Of a stretch of DNA of 64,000 nucleotides, positions 9,904 to 21,262 are shown in pieces (position 1 is the stretch's first letter; every line of letters begins with the position of its first letter). This stretch comes from Blumeriella jaapii (lineage: Eukaryota; Ascomycota; Leotiomycetes; Helotiales; Drepanopezizaceae): positions 248,001 through 312,000 of the forward strand of contig VWND01000010.1 of NCBI GenBank assembly GCA_009599575.1. The letters are read 5' to 3'. A program made the translations under genes and the position numbers. Under the pieces are notes generated by a model, which was given only the letters and a program-made list of their open reading frames with translations, searched no databases and was not told the origin of the DNA.

Positions 9904-12370
9904 GTGTTTAAACGAGGACAATTAAAGCATTACTGTTGCGATCGAGATAGCCGTTAATAATTGTTAAATACTAACACAAAATAACTAGATTTCTTCGGGT
10001 TAGATCGAGATAGCTTATTAATAAAAACCAAACATAAAGTAACAAACCGATATATTCGCTTCAAAGTTTTCAATCTCCAGATTTTTCAAGCAGCTTATAT
10101 GCAAAACGTATAACATTAATCATATTGCACAAGCTATAAATGCAATTAAAACAAATGCATATAAGCCGTCCGAAGTTTATAAAACTTAACGATAACAATT
10201 AAGCTTGTTTGTCTCAAGGCTGACAAATCCGGTTTATCAAAGCAGCTACGTGTGTTTTTCACGCTTGTTGTACACAAATCAGAACACAAAAGTCAATCGA
10301 ACAATAGCATTGTTTACAACAAGTTCCGAGGCTGGTAGCTTCAACGAAACTCTGAGAAAAACAGCTCTGCTTCGCTATGACAATTTCAGCCGCATGGTTG
10401 AAGGCCCTACTGATTTCGCCAGCCGCGCTGTCTGGGTTGGCGTTGGCGGCGACGAGAGTGATCTCTGAAGTTGTGAGAGGAATATGGGAGAGATGGATAG
10501 ATTGTGTTGCTTGTGCCCGTCTTTTGCCGTCCACCTACAATAGTAGTTTGGTTTATCGAAGGGAAGATGCGTATAGAAATGCTAAGTATAGGTAGATGCG
10601 GTTAATCAAAATTAAGAACTGCAGATGTGGTGTTCCATTGTTTATCAGGCGGCGTGCTAATTCACCACCCGCCAATGTTATCGGAACGAACGCCCCTTCT
10701 CCAAGCGTCGTTATTGCTCTCGGTGGCTGTCACGAAAACTGAGAATGCTTGCGACTTTTTTGAAAATTTCGTCTTGTATTTCCATCTAGTATATTGGAAC
10801 GCGAGGTACAGGCATGTGATCGAAGTTCATCCACTTTTTGCTTCTGTTCGTGGCCCCTCCAAGGGCAATCCGGACTAAAGTTTGGGAGAGATCGGTGATG
10901 GTGAACGTCACTTCTTAGCAGGGGTGAAAGCGGAAGCATTTATGACGAGCGTGTTTTCGTAGACAGCCGGTGATGGTGAATGGTCGTCGAGCTCAACAGC
11001 TGGACAAGGCGCTTTTGCTTTCCAGCAGGAGGAGAGGGCTAGGGACTAGCTTCTTTCCTCAGAAACATGAAAACCTTCGAAACTGAATGTTTGGGAGTAT
11101 TCCCCACCATGTGATGTCGACAGTACCTTTTGCGATACATATTGGACTCAAGCATAGTGTTGTCAACGCTTTTAGGGGTGATGTCGGGCATACTGCATCA
11201 CAGAGACTTCGGAAATCCCCGTATCGCAACAATATTAAATCGTAGTACTTAGCTTATTTGGAATTCATCCCAGAACTTACTAACGGTATGGAAACGGCGT
11301 TATAGAACACCGGAGCAGGTCTTTTGGGCACAATAATATCAGAGGTCGAGAAGAAAATCTAAGGGTAAGTTCAAACAGTTGAGAGTCATAGAATTATAAG
11401 AAACGGCTATAAGAAAACATTGAGATGGATTAACCTGACCTAGCTTTAACAAGCTGATTGTAACTATCAGATGTGTGTTTTGTTCCGGTTCTCATATCAT
11501 AAAATGAATGGTCATCAGTAGAATAGCGCAGTCCGGAAAGAGCAGTAGCCAGTAGTAAAGTAAATGATTGAATTGGATAAACCGCTTTCGATGGGATTCT
11601 CACGCATTACAACAACAAAGCTGCTACTCTTTCTGTTCCTCACTATGCTGCGTTATAATGCTCTCAAAGCTATAACATTCCAACCAGAGCTGGGCTCACG
11701 CTTTTAATTCAAGGAACGAGCGAGTTGCTAGAGTCGACAGCAACTTCTGGCCTACAGATTAGCGGCGCGTTTAACCTGCCTCTTCTCCTCGACCCTACGT
11801 AGTCAAGGGAGAGCAGATGCCGCATTCACGATGAACATCGTTGAAGTAGTGGGACTTCTTGCAGAGCATGCTCTCCATCTTTGCCTTTATCTGACGTTGG
11901 GGATCGGGGCAGGTTTGAACTTGTTGTTAACACTCGTAGCCGCACTTTTATCGCTTCCAGATCACGATACATATTTGACTTGTTCTTAACTGGTATTCTT
12001 GATGGTTTCGTACGATTTGGGTCTTGTTATATGCTGAATATACAAGAAAGCCGAAGTATCTTACGTCGAAACAACTCGCGGCTTTTGAATTCTAGAACGT
12101 TTTATCTTAGAACTTAGAATCCCGTAGTCAATGCAAACCATCTACGGAACCTTCCGCTTCTTCTATTCTCTGACATGGCCCCGTATAATTAAAGTCAACG
12201 AGAATTGGAAAGTAGAAATCTCAGCCAACTAAATCAATTATCCGATTTTTCATTTTTACTCACTTCGCAAGCACGTCGCCATCTGTCGTGGCCTGGTGGC
12301 CTCAGGCTATTTATACATATACCAACCACCTTGCAAAGGAGGCATTTTCTTTTTTCCTTCCAGTAGCTTC

Positions 12371-12490
12371 CTAGAAATACATCTTTGTAAGAATCCCCAG
12401 CTTAGCACATCTCCAATGCCCTGCGGAAGGCTTGAGATGGTTGTGCCCTTCCAGACGTTAAACAATATCATCATCATCTAGAAATACATC
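12371..12490 (+). mobile_element. 5'-truncated SINE-like retroelement with 13-bp TSD
   Basis: The segment 12384-12477 matches the 3' two-thirds of the elements at 58143-58310 and 15689-15833 (shared blocks CCCCAGCTTAGCAC and CCAGACGTTAAACAATATC). It ends in an ATC trinucleotide tail. It is flanked by perfect direct repeats CTAGAAATACATC at 12371-12383 and 12478-12490. A 5' truncation with a simple-sequence 3' tail and a target-site duplication is the signature of target-primed reverse transcription by a LINE-type enzyme. Confidence 0.75.
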
Positions 12491-12765
12491 GCCCTTTTCA
12501 GAAAATCACTAGACCCATCCAATCCCAACCGACTCCCCGGGAAAATTCGCGAGCCTTCTGCTCATATACAATTGCTTCCCGACCTGAACACTATTGCCAA
12601 ACGACCCAGGCTCGCTTGTGTCGCCCGCCCTTTTTTCCTTTTCTCCTTCAACTCGCTCAACGAGAGCATCAACGTCCCAACTTGGCCGCTACTTTTTTCG
12701 TTTCCCATCTTCAAATGTATTTAATTAGCCAACGACCGAGCCACAACTTTTATATAATTTCGTAC

Positions 12766-13038
12766 CTAAACACAGCACGATACCCGCTGCGTGCACTTAT
12801 CTCCGAAGCTGTTCTTTTTACACACTTCTTCGTTGGCTGCACTATCATCTTTGGTGTATAGTTGGGCCCCTGGTCTTCGAGGTGACCAAGTTTTGCATAT
12901 GGAGTCATCGCCGCCGCAGAACAGTTTCTTGCCTTGCTGGCAATAGGAGTTTGTACTTGAAAATATAAGAGGACAGCCTTGTGAAGCGGCAAAGCCGGCG
13001 AAAACAAGAGAGACAAGGGCCGCGAATTGGAACTTCAT
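12766..13038 (-). CDS. Small secreted cysteine-rich protein (effector candidate)
   Basis: A single-exon 90-aa protein. Residues 1-20 form a typical signal peptide (MKFQFAALVSLVFAGFAASQ) with probable cleavage after about residue 19-20. The mature 70 residues carry eight cysteines ending in a Cys-Cys pair near the C-terminus (VSCCV). The spacing does not match the hydrophobin pattern, in which two Cys pairs are flanked by single cysteines. There is no other motif. It is the only convincing gene in several kilobases of AT-rich, repeat-bearing DNA, a common location for lineage-specific secreted proteins. Size, signal peptide and even cysteine number support a disulfide-stabilised secreted protein. 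A role in host interaction is inference only. The 3' end was read as uninterrupted; an intron cannot be excluded. Confidence 0.65.
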   Translation of the reverse strand: MKFQFAALVSLVFAGFAASQGCPLIFSSTNSYCQQGKKLFCGGDDSICKTWSPRRPGAQLYTKDDSAANEEVCKKNSFGDKCTQRVSCCV

Positions 13039-13326
13039 ATCGGAAGGACATGCAAAAGTGGATGTTTGTCGATTGAATCGAAACGCTGGGGCACATGTCT
13101 GCTCTTATTTATTTTCAGCTAACGATGGGCTCAGACAAGAATTGAACTTGTGTGTCAACTTCGTGTCATGAATTAATAAAGGAGAGTTTTACTAGTACTA
13201 CCCTCGGTTTCAATCGAAGTAAAATCCTTGCCAGGACCAAAAAGTGTGACAGGGGGGTTTCAACCAATCAAATCAGCGTAGAACTGCTGAAATATTAGAA
13301 CGTCTTTTTATTAGGTTACATACACA

Positions 13327-13694
13327 CTGTAACGGCCCGGCCATTCGGCTGTTCAGCCTTCCGTTACATTTCTAGCTTAGCGCCAGGGCCAGGGGGCTCC
13401 ACAGCGTATATAGTTCGCCCTGAGAGCTTTCTTCCTTTCAGCTCTTTGTCTGTATTTTAAGGGAAATATATGAGGTTCGTCACATTGCCCAATGTATCCA
13501 ATAGAGCAAAAAGTTGCGCACAGATGTCGAACTAAAATTACCTATTCAACTTACGTATAAAGTAAATGTACCGTTGTAATAAAGTAAAAGTATGTCTGTG
13601 TACTGTGTACTTTACACTGTAGAACCCCCTGGCCCTGGCGCTAAGCTAGAAATGTAACGGAAGGCTGAACAGCCGAATGGCCGGGCCGTTACAG
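13327..13694. mobile_element. Terminal-inverted-repeat element (MITE-like)
   Basis: A 368-bp element whose ends are perfect inverted repeats for about 70 bp, beginning CTGTAACGGCCCGGCC, then continuing imperfectly (GCTCC versus GTTCT-type transitions). The interior (about 13404-13621) is AT-rich with no coding capacity. The inverted repeats are GC-rich compared with the surroundings. I could not identify a clear target-site duplication. Alternatives are a foldback element or, because the inner ends read TG...CA, a solo LTR with unusually long inverted ends. Confidence 0.75.
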
Positions 13695-16435
13695 GCAAAA
13701 CTCGTACTTCGTATAGCCCTCGCAACTTTCGCAATCTTTCGGAAACTAAATTTTAAATTCGAAATCTTTAACCTTTTATAGAAGCGGGGTATGCATAATT
13801 CATAACAAGCTCAAAGCTTGAACATAGACTTTCGCTTACTATAGTATGTGTACTGTACGCATACACACTGTCAGGGAACAAGAGGAGCAAAAAGTTCTGT
13901 TGGTGGCTTGTGTTACCTACGAACTCTTAAACTTAAGTATGAGATAAGGAAATTCATTAAACAAAGGCTAAAATCAATTAACTGAGTCGCTAGTATGAAA
14001 CTGTGATACGTTTGGACCCTCAAAACTTAATTTCTGTTAGCTACGTAAAGGCAGACCACCTCTAGGTCGACGACGACCTCGCGGGCTAGACACAATACCT
14101 GTACGCGTTGCCTGATACGAACCTTCGGTTTTTCGATTATAATCATCTTTCTTGTGCGGCCGAAAAATTGTTGTATTCGAAAAGTCTAGAAAGGCAACAT
14201 GAGGCAATCGACACGTGGCGACTTCGAAGAGATTTTCTTTACCGGCGATCCGGGCCTGTCAGGAACCAACATCACGTGTATGAGTCAGGTGATCCGCCAA
14301 GACCCTCTGCCTCCTACCAACCCTCGAATAGTACTCTCTGCGGATAGGCCGTGGGGGCCGGATAGTACTGTGGGGGCTGGAGATGACATTTAGGTAAAAC
14401 ACTCTATGGGAGTGATTGCTAAGGAACCAGTTATTAGGGTTATATTGAGAAGGATTGAAAAGAGGTCGGAATAGGGGCTGGAGAAGCATACTAAATGGGG
14501 TTCGCCTGGTTTCCTGGGAAATACTCTTCTCGAGGGCTCCACCCCTCCTTTTGTACTTATACACGCCTTCTACTAGAGATGTAGAAGGTAGAGATCAGTC
14601 TGACTATCAACCCAACCTTATCTGAGCTCTATTGTCTGAACTAGTGTTTCCCTGCCTTTCAATCCTTACAGGGCCATTTTTACGACTACGTATCTGACGA
14701 CAGCATTTTTGTTGTGAATTCCAGAAGGATTATATTGCAAAGAAAAAACGGAAAATAAGAATCAACTCGAATGTCGACGACCAGTACAGCGCTTTCGAAC
14801 AACCGCTTTTACCGAACACCATCGACTCGACAGTATATTTGACGGAGGGAAAGGTAACGGTGAAACGTGCTGTTACGATCTTGACGTGTGGAGTTGGATT
14901 AAGGTTTGGCCATGGGCCACCAGTCCTGCGCTAGGCCACGCGCTAAGTCACGTAACTCATAAGCGCACCCACTGTTTTTATATTCGCAACCCCGAGCATT
15001 CTTGCTCGGTAGTTGAAGCGTTGAAACTCCTCCTCGAGGGATGCTTGTATTGTCTAGAACTAAGTCTAAGAGAAAGGAAAGAGTACGCTGTGGGTGGGGT
15101 GGTCCGTGCTCTAAAGCGGCCTTAGGTCATCAGGCTATCACATCGGTGTCTTTCTTTCAATCCACATGCCTAGCTTTTGGTCCATATCATTCCGATCACC
15201 CTCAAGCTAGCTGTGACACGTACACAATTGCGTATCAAACAAGAAACGTTCGAACGACAATTCGGCGTCGCCAACTTTCGAAGGTCTGAGAGTGCTTTTA
15301 AAATTTAGAAAAAAATGTAACGACTGCTTTTGGATGATCAGGATGATATGGGCCAAAAGGTACGTAGTACGTTGAATACTAAGGCGAAGAGCTCTATGGT
15401 AAAAGGGAGCTTTGAACTAATATACAGGTTGGTGATGGGGTCCATGCGGATCCATGCGCAAAGCTAAGGCGCAAGGCTAAACCCCAGCTTTGAGGGCCCG
15501 CCAGCCAGCGCCGTAGCAAAAAAGCTGCGATACCGCGGGATTAAAACCCCGGAATATACGTATTCCAAAAGCGTTAATTTGATCGTAGTTTTGTCGTATT
15601 TTAATACGTATATGTTTTACAATTTCCAAAACTATTAAAAGCTATTTCACAAATATTATGAAAAACCATTCCGCTTGTAAGAATAGGGCTCAAATAGCGG
15701 GCCTACTGGCCAAACATTTCTTTTATATAACTGCTTTCTCGAAGGTCTTTTGTGTATTCAAATCCCCAGCTTAGCACGTTTCCAATGCCTGAGGTGGTTA
15801 CACCCCCTCTACACGTTAAATAATGTCATCACCACCCCCCTTTAGATGGCATAACAACGACCTTTATCTGCCTATAGCTGCTTTCATTCTTTCTGTATGT
15901 TTTCGTATCATTCTAGGGGTTTTTGTTTCTAAACCTTTTTACTTTGCCCAAATCACCGGCAGAATTAGGCCTTTTATACCAACAAAGGCTTTGTTTGACA
16001 AAACAAAGGCCTAAAAGCCATTGCATTTTCCACTGCTTCAGAATGACCCAGAACAATGGAACAATGTTTTTAATGGAGACAGATAGATGTTCGCCCTGTT
16101 GCAAAAGAACGAAGACTCAATTGTGAACAACAAAGAAAAAGTTTTTTTCCTGGAAGAGGCTTTATTTAGTGCAAATTGTCGACTCAGCGATGTCGCTGAT
16201 TAGAAATTCTCCACATAGAAGAAGCAGCATGACATGTAATCTAAGTCCCGATGCTAAGCTGCTCATATTGATTTGACTCACTACATGAATCTCAAGTCCT
16301 TTGCACCCATGTTCCGTTCCAAGTTTGCAAATAACCACTTCTGACTCCATCAGTATGCGTTTAGAAACCACAACAAGTTTTCTCTCTTTCTCTCTGCAAA
16401 TCAAGTCTCATTCCGAAACCCATCTTATTCCAAGC
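13695..16435. other. AT-rich gene-poor island, right part
   Basis: No supportable gene. Open frames are short and unlike known proteins. It contains fragments with skewed composition (for example a GC-rich patch at 15440-15545 inside AT-rich DNA), which look like transposon relics, and one SINE-like copy listed separately. A short stretch at 13858-13895 shares AGAGGAGCAAAAAG-like sequence with the interior of the neighbouring inverted-repeat element. Confidence 0.55.
15689..15833 (+). mobile_element. SINE-like retroelement, second copy (no clear TSD)
   Basis: Aligns end to end with the element at 58143: start TCAAATAGCGG, middle TTTTATATAACTGCTTTCTCGA, then CCCCAGCTTAGCACGT and ACGTTAAATAATGTCATCA. 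Transitions and a small deletion distinguish it. The stretch ATTCAAATCC at about 15756-15765 resembles a pol III B box, suggesting tRNA-like ancestry. I do not see a convincing target-site duplication, as expected for an older copy. Confidence 0.65.
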
Positions 16436-16852
16436 CTACCGACCCTCCTTGCCACTCCCCTCCCCGTCCTCGCACCCGTCCATCTCCTTCTTCCTCTCCC
16501 CCTCTTCCTCTCTCCACCCCCTCTCCTCGATGACCCTCTCCCAAAACCCCCCTCTCACAACCCGCCGCTGCACCCGCACCGGCCTCATGATGTCCAGCCC
16601 CTCAAGAGGTGGCCGTTCACGCATCCCAGGGTTCTCCTTCATCTGCGCGGTGCGCCCCGCAAGCCTCTCCGCGAGATCGGCCACACACTCGCGGCAGGTG
16701 ACGGGGATCGCCGCGCACCACTCCTTGGTGGCGTCTTCTTGGTGCTGGGCGACGAGTGTCCAGGGGCAGTGCATGCTAAAGTTGGGGCAGGTTGGGGAGG
16801 GCTGGGGGATGGAGGCGTGGCAGACGGGGCAGATGTGACTTGTGTGGCACAT
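16436..16852 (-). CDS. Small cysteine-rich hypothetical protein
   Basis: A 138-aa frame beginning MCHTSHICPVCHAS. The N-terminal 75 residues hold nine cysteines, including C-P-V-C and C-R-E-C pairs plus several histidines, suggesting a small metal-binding fold. The C-terminal half is strongly charged (Arg/Glu-rich, ending EGSGKEGR). An upstream in-frame ATG at 16996 would add a low-complexity region containing Thr-His repeats and is less likely. It is head to head with another short cysteine-rich frame starting MCEQHW. There is no signal peptide. Function unknown. Composition bias on both strands lowers confidence. Confidence 0.5.
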   Translation of the reverse strand: MCHTSHICPVCHASIPQPSPTCPNFSMHCPWTLVAQHQEDATKEWCAAIPVTCRECVADLAERLAGRTAQMKENPGMRERPPLEGLDIMRPVRVQRRVVRGGFWERVIEERGWREEEGERKKEMDGCEDGEGSGKEGR

Positions 16853-17380
16853 GCTGTCTGCTTGGTGTTTATGTGTGTATGTGTGTGTGTTTTGTAGAAG
16901 TAAGAAGCTTTTTTTACGAGCTCCTGAGCTTTGGCTTTGGTAGGTGTGATGCTGGTGGGCGGGCATGTAGCTAGGTAGGCAAGTATTTTTGTCCAAGGAG
17001 AGCCTGGTAGAGTAATGATATTTATAGAGCGGAAATTAGAAGAACAGTCGCAAGACACTAAGGATGGTTTCTTTGATGATAGCACATCATGGTCTTGTTT
17101 GGAACCTTTCTTTGATTTTCCTGAGAGCCGGGCCGTGCTGTTCCATCGTAGGAGCGGTCCTTCGGTGACAGCAGAACACTGTTGATATCAGCTGTTTGGC
17201 AGCTCGATCTTGCTTTCTTCCAAAAGGAAGCAGGGAAGCAAGGAATACCGTTGTGATATCTCAAAATCTAACCCGCTCAACTATGGCTTCATGGCTCTCC
17301 ATTCTAGCCATGCTAACACTACAGCATTTCCAGCCTCCCACCACACCCCAGCGAAAACCGAATCAACGAAAGTCCAAACC
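16853..17380. promoter_or_regulatory. Divergent spacer between two small Cys-rich genes
   Basis: A 528-bp region with a TGTG-rich microsatellite at about 16869-16892. The reading frame of the right-hand gene stays open back to 17210, so part of this may be coding for a longer N-terminus. Confidence 0.4.
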
Positions 17381-17692
17381 ATGTGTGAGCAGCACTGGAC
17401 CACCTACCTGGGCTGTCCCAACGAGCACAGAAGCAAAGGTCCGTTGAAGACCTGCACAAAGGCAAAGGTATATTTGGTTTCACGCGAGAAGTGCCCCTTA
17501 GCCGAGATCGAGACTGCCTGCGTGGGGGGCAAGTGCCCCAAGTGCAAAAAGGCCGACGAGGAGAAGCAAGGCAAGAGGCGCCCGAAAGCCCCCTCTGGCG
17601 CGTCGGCGAGGGTCGCGGGCATCGAGGGAGCGCGAGGAGGAAGTGACTTCTTCGAGGAGATGGGCTCCGGCTCTGGGGCTCTGGGGTCATGA
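17381..17692 (+). CDS. Small cysteine-rich hypothetical protein
   Basis: A 103-aa frame starting MCEQHWTTYLGCPNEH (context AAACCATGT). It has eight cysteines within about 65 residues, including C-V-G-G-K-C-P-K-C, followed by a Lys/Arg-rich stretch and a Gly/Ser-rich tail. The frame is open upstream to an ATG at 17210, giving 160 aa. I prefer 17381 because the upstream part lacks cysteines and other features. With the divergent 16852 gene it forms a pair of short, intracellular-type cysteine-rich proteins. Function unknown; no signal peptide with the start chosen. Confidence 0.5.
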   Translation: MCEQHWTTYLGCPNEHRSKGPLKTCTKAKVYLVSREKCPLAEIETACVGGKCPKCKKADEEKQGKRRPKAPSGASARVAGIEGARGGSDFFEEMGSGSGALGS

Positions 17693-17929
17693 TGACCTCG
17701 TTCCTCGGGCAAACTTGAGAGGGCAAGAGGAGCGATAAATTGAGAGGATGTTTGTAAGAGGCTTCACATAACGTGAGTCGTGATATCACGGAACTTTCAC
17801 AAACGCAGCGCAGGCAAATCGAAGAGAAAAAACGCCGAGTCCGTCTTTAACGCGCCAGTATATCGTGATAGCTTCCCAGATCTGAAGGTTGTCCAGATAG
17901 ATGCTTAATGAATGAATGGTCTGTGTCTC

Positions 17930-20885
17930 TTAGGTGTAAATCTCATCAGTCAACGCGTTGAGCGAAAGACCCTCTTTAGCGAAGTCCACGCCATCCATAA
18001 ACAACAACGGCATCTCCACCAACGTTCCCTTCACCTGCGCCAGAGCATCCTTCAGTTCTCGCACCCCGCCCGGGAACTCCTCCTTGACCACATGCCCATA
18101 CTCGTATCTCGCCGGCACCTTTTCCTGCTCATCTCCCGTGCTCGGGCTAACGAACAGGTCTTCGTAGTACTCCTTGTAGTCCTCCCAGTTCCGCACGTTA
18201 TCGGCGGGCACGCAGTGGAAGGCTCTGTTGAAGACCCTCGTGTTCACAGCAGCGGTCCCATTCCAAAGCTCGTCGAATGCATCTGACATCACATCGGCGA
18301 CGAGGTTGTCGTCCGGGGAGCCCCAATCGTAAGCATTGGGCTCTTGATCGAGCGGCAGGAAGTTGGCATCCGGTCGGGTAGGGACCTGGTGTGGTAGGAG
18401 ACCGAGGTGCTTTCGGAAGAGCTGACGGCGAAGAGAAGAAGCGAACTTCGAGGCTTGGTATGGCTCGTGGTTCATTGTGGAGGCGACGGGTGTCGAATCT
18501 TCGATGACAACCGCGATTTCAGAGTCGTGATCGCCGAGTTGTGATCTGTCGTTGAGATTTGCGCTGCCGCAAATGACAACTCTGTCATCGGCAATGAGGA
18601 CTTTGGAGTGGATGTACAATTCTACACCATTAGCACGATACACGGAAATGAGGAAGACAATCCTCACCTTCGCTGATGAAAGCATCGAATTCTGCCTCTT
18701 CCGTGCCAGACCACGGGATATCGGTGATAGAGGGGCCATCTTTCATGTAGCATTCGCTGACGGTGTCGTATTGACTTGCGTCGGAAACTTGAGCCCCAGC
18801 ACGTTGGTATTGCTCATACGCGGGATTTGATCGGCCATAGTAAGCACCTGTACCCTCTCCTTCACCATTATAACCTGCGCCGACCATGTCGTCGTGTTCT
18901 TTCCTGGCACCCTCGTAGTCCACACCACTCGCATCTTGAACCTGGCCCATTGACGAGCCCGCGTTGATCCGGTCATAGTTTCTCAAGTTGTAGAATCTAA
19001 TGTATTGCTTTGAGTCTGGGACGCCGGCCTGCTCGATGGCCTCCATGATGCTGTGTCCGCCCCGGCATATGCTCTGATACTGGTACTCCATGATGGCTCT
19101 GGTACCGAGACTGTCGTCCGCACGCAGATCCCCTGCGAATGCTGGGACAGCAGGCATGCAGACGATCACTTTGTACTTCTCCCCATTTTGGTAGGCCCTG
19201 ACAATGCGTTCCACGATAGCCGCGCCGATCTGGTTTTTGACTGGATCTTGTTTATCTCCAGTTGCGGTGATGAAGAATTGGTTCTCAATGTAAACAAAAT
19301 GCTGGCTATGATTGATGATATCGATATAGGCATTTTGGACAGAGTGCTATACTTGTTAATTGGGCTTCTATACTTTATCGAGAGTACACTTACTTCCTTA
19401 GAGACACCGTTACTCCACTCTGCACAACTACGGAGAAGCTGGATCGACATTCCCCCACCGGACTGGTCTTCATCGTAACGTTCGGTATCTCTGCTTCTGA
19501 ATTTGTCCAAGACGTGCTTACTGCCAGGAATATGGAAGTGATGGGCGCGCTCTTCCACGTAGCCACCACGACCACGAGCCGAGTCTTGCTCTCCGTTCGA
19601 TTTACTTCCAGAAACATGAGCCACTGGTTTGCCGTCGGATTGGTAGTAGCCCTCGGGAATCTGTGTAGGGTTGAAGGTCACAGCCGTATATCTTGGATCT
19701 TTGCGCGCACCATACTTCTCCTCAAAGATGAAGTTCCATCTCTGCACGAAATGAGCCTTTAGATCCTCAACAACCGGACCGCGCAGGCAAATTGAGATGT
19801 CCGACCATCCCATGCGGCCATTCTTCGTGCGATCGAGCTTGTTGTGCTCCCAATTCGTGACATCTTCAAAGTCGTAGACACGGGCATTGTTGAAGTCCTG
19901 GCCTGGGAATAGCGCTTTGCTGATGTCGGTGGGGTGAGCATCAGCGAGTGGGTGGGAATTGGTGTCCCAGCGTCCGAAACATAGATCGAGGCCTCCCATG
20001 AACGCTGTGTTCCCATCGACGAGACATAGTTTCTCGTGATGCGCCCAGTAGAGCACGATTTCTTTACTTACGCCGTACAAGACCTTGAACGTCTCTTCTG
20101 GGACGTGGGCAAGCTGAAGGGATTTCTCGGAGAAATTCTGAACGCTTTCCGCTATCTCTGAACGGAAGTCTTCGCCGGTTGGGACATGGTCCGGGTGGCG
20201 GAAGACGGCGATATTGGGGTGGAGCTCGAGTGCCTTCTTGCTATGCTCGGAGCACACTTTCAACTGTTAGTAGGAATTCCTCGCTGGCGGATAGGAGACT
20301 GACATGTCAAGATTGCTGCAACTTCCTTATAAATGATCACGTTGACCTTGACTCCCCTTTCGGCCGCAGCGATCAACATTCGATCGATGCGGTAGTTCTC
20401 ATTCTCGGTTGGGGGGCGCCTAAGATAAAGCTCTTTTCTCGTCAGAATATACTCACTGTCCTTCTAGGGACCACTTACCGGGGCTCAACCACCAGTCCAA
20501 AATCCAAATACTCTCTCTTGCCTCTTCAATCGCGACAGACACGGCCTAGACACAGAGACCCCGTGTAAGCCTAGCCTCTCTTGTATGTCTCAAGGGCAAG
20601 GGAATTACAAGATCAGGCAGGACAAGACTGGAGGAATGGCAAATGATAACAAGTCACAAGTGTACATACCCACATATAGCTGCATCCGTCCACAAACCAC
20701 TTTGCTTCACTGCCGTGTCTGGCTGGAGCAAAACTGCCAAAGCGGTTGAGACTACTGGAGCCATGGGCCTCCGAGCTCACTGCAGCTTCCCCCTTCTCGC
20801 CTTCGTCGGTGGTCTCGTTGATCATCTTCTTGATGTCAGACGTGAAGGTATCGAGAGCGTTCTTAGCGTCTTCGAAGAACGACAT
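17930..20885 (-). CDS. Phospholipase D (PLD1/Spo14 superfamily, short fungal type)
   Basis: Hydrolyses phosphatidylcholine to phosphatidic acid and choline. Six exons: 20885-20670, 20545-20479, 20432-20304, 20256-19394, 19346-18668 and 18621-17930. Lengths sum to 2646 nt, giving 881 aa. Both HKD catalytic motifs are present: HHEKLCLVD with its first histidine near residue 211, and HSKVLIADDR near residue 656, followed by CGSANLNDRS. The conserved blocks WILDWWLSP and FFITATGD are intact. No PX or PH domain is seen at the N-terminus, unlike yeast Spo14 and like the shorter PldA-type enzymes of filamentous fungi. An acidic, Tyr/Gly-rich insertion lies between the two catalytic halves. Intron branch points (CTGACG, GCTAAT) and donors are canonical. 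The start at 20885 gives a charged amphipathic N-terminus. Confidence 0.92.
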
Positions 20886-21262
20886 CGTGGTAGTGGTAGC
20901 GCCGGTTTCTTGACTAGCAAATTCAAGGAAGAATTGATCTTGAATGATGAGAAAAGGAGCACGTGTATATATATGACTGATGGATCTGAACAGATTTTGA
21001 TCTTGGGATGATTCGTGGTCTGTATCAGGTTGAGGTTAACTCGCATCGTTTCGTGACTTGGCGAGAAGTCAATCCATGAATGTGGCTTGACGAACATACA
21101 GAGCAAACCCATTTTCGCACAGCCACGAATGGATGGATTAAGCACGTGCGTGCGAGCCAGCCGAGTGTTGGTAAACAATGATATTCACATGCGTAGTCTC
21201 GTCAAATCGACAGTCGCTCAACAATCTTTTCTAATCAGAAAAAGAACTATCGCGAGACAAGC
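20886..21262. other. Spacer between phospholipase D and DUF6536 gene
   Basis: A 377-bp stretch holding the phospholipase D promoter and the 3' end of the upstream minus-strand gene. Nothing else is recognised. Confidence 0.45.

Larger units (their letters stand above)
9398..12765. other. AT-rich gene-poor island, left part
   Basis: About 3.4 kb with no supportable gene beyond the SINE-like copy listed separately. Open frames are short and domain-free. Just upstream of the tandem-exon gene is a GGGTTGT run (about 9420-9460) that may be its promoter. Farther right the sequence is AT-rich with short diverged duplications (9648-9903 and 9941-10050), consistent with RIP-eroded transposon remnants. 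Confidence 0.6.
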
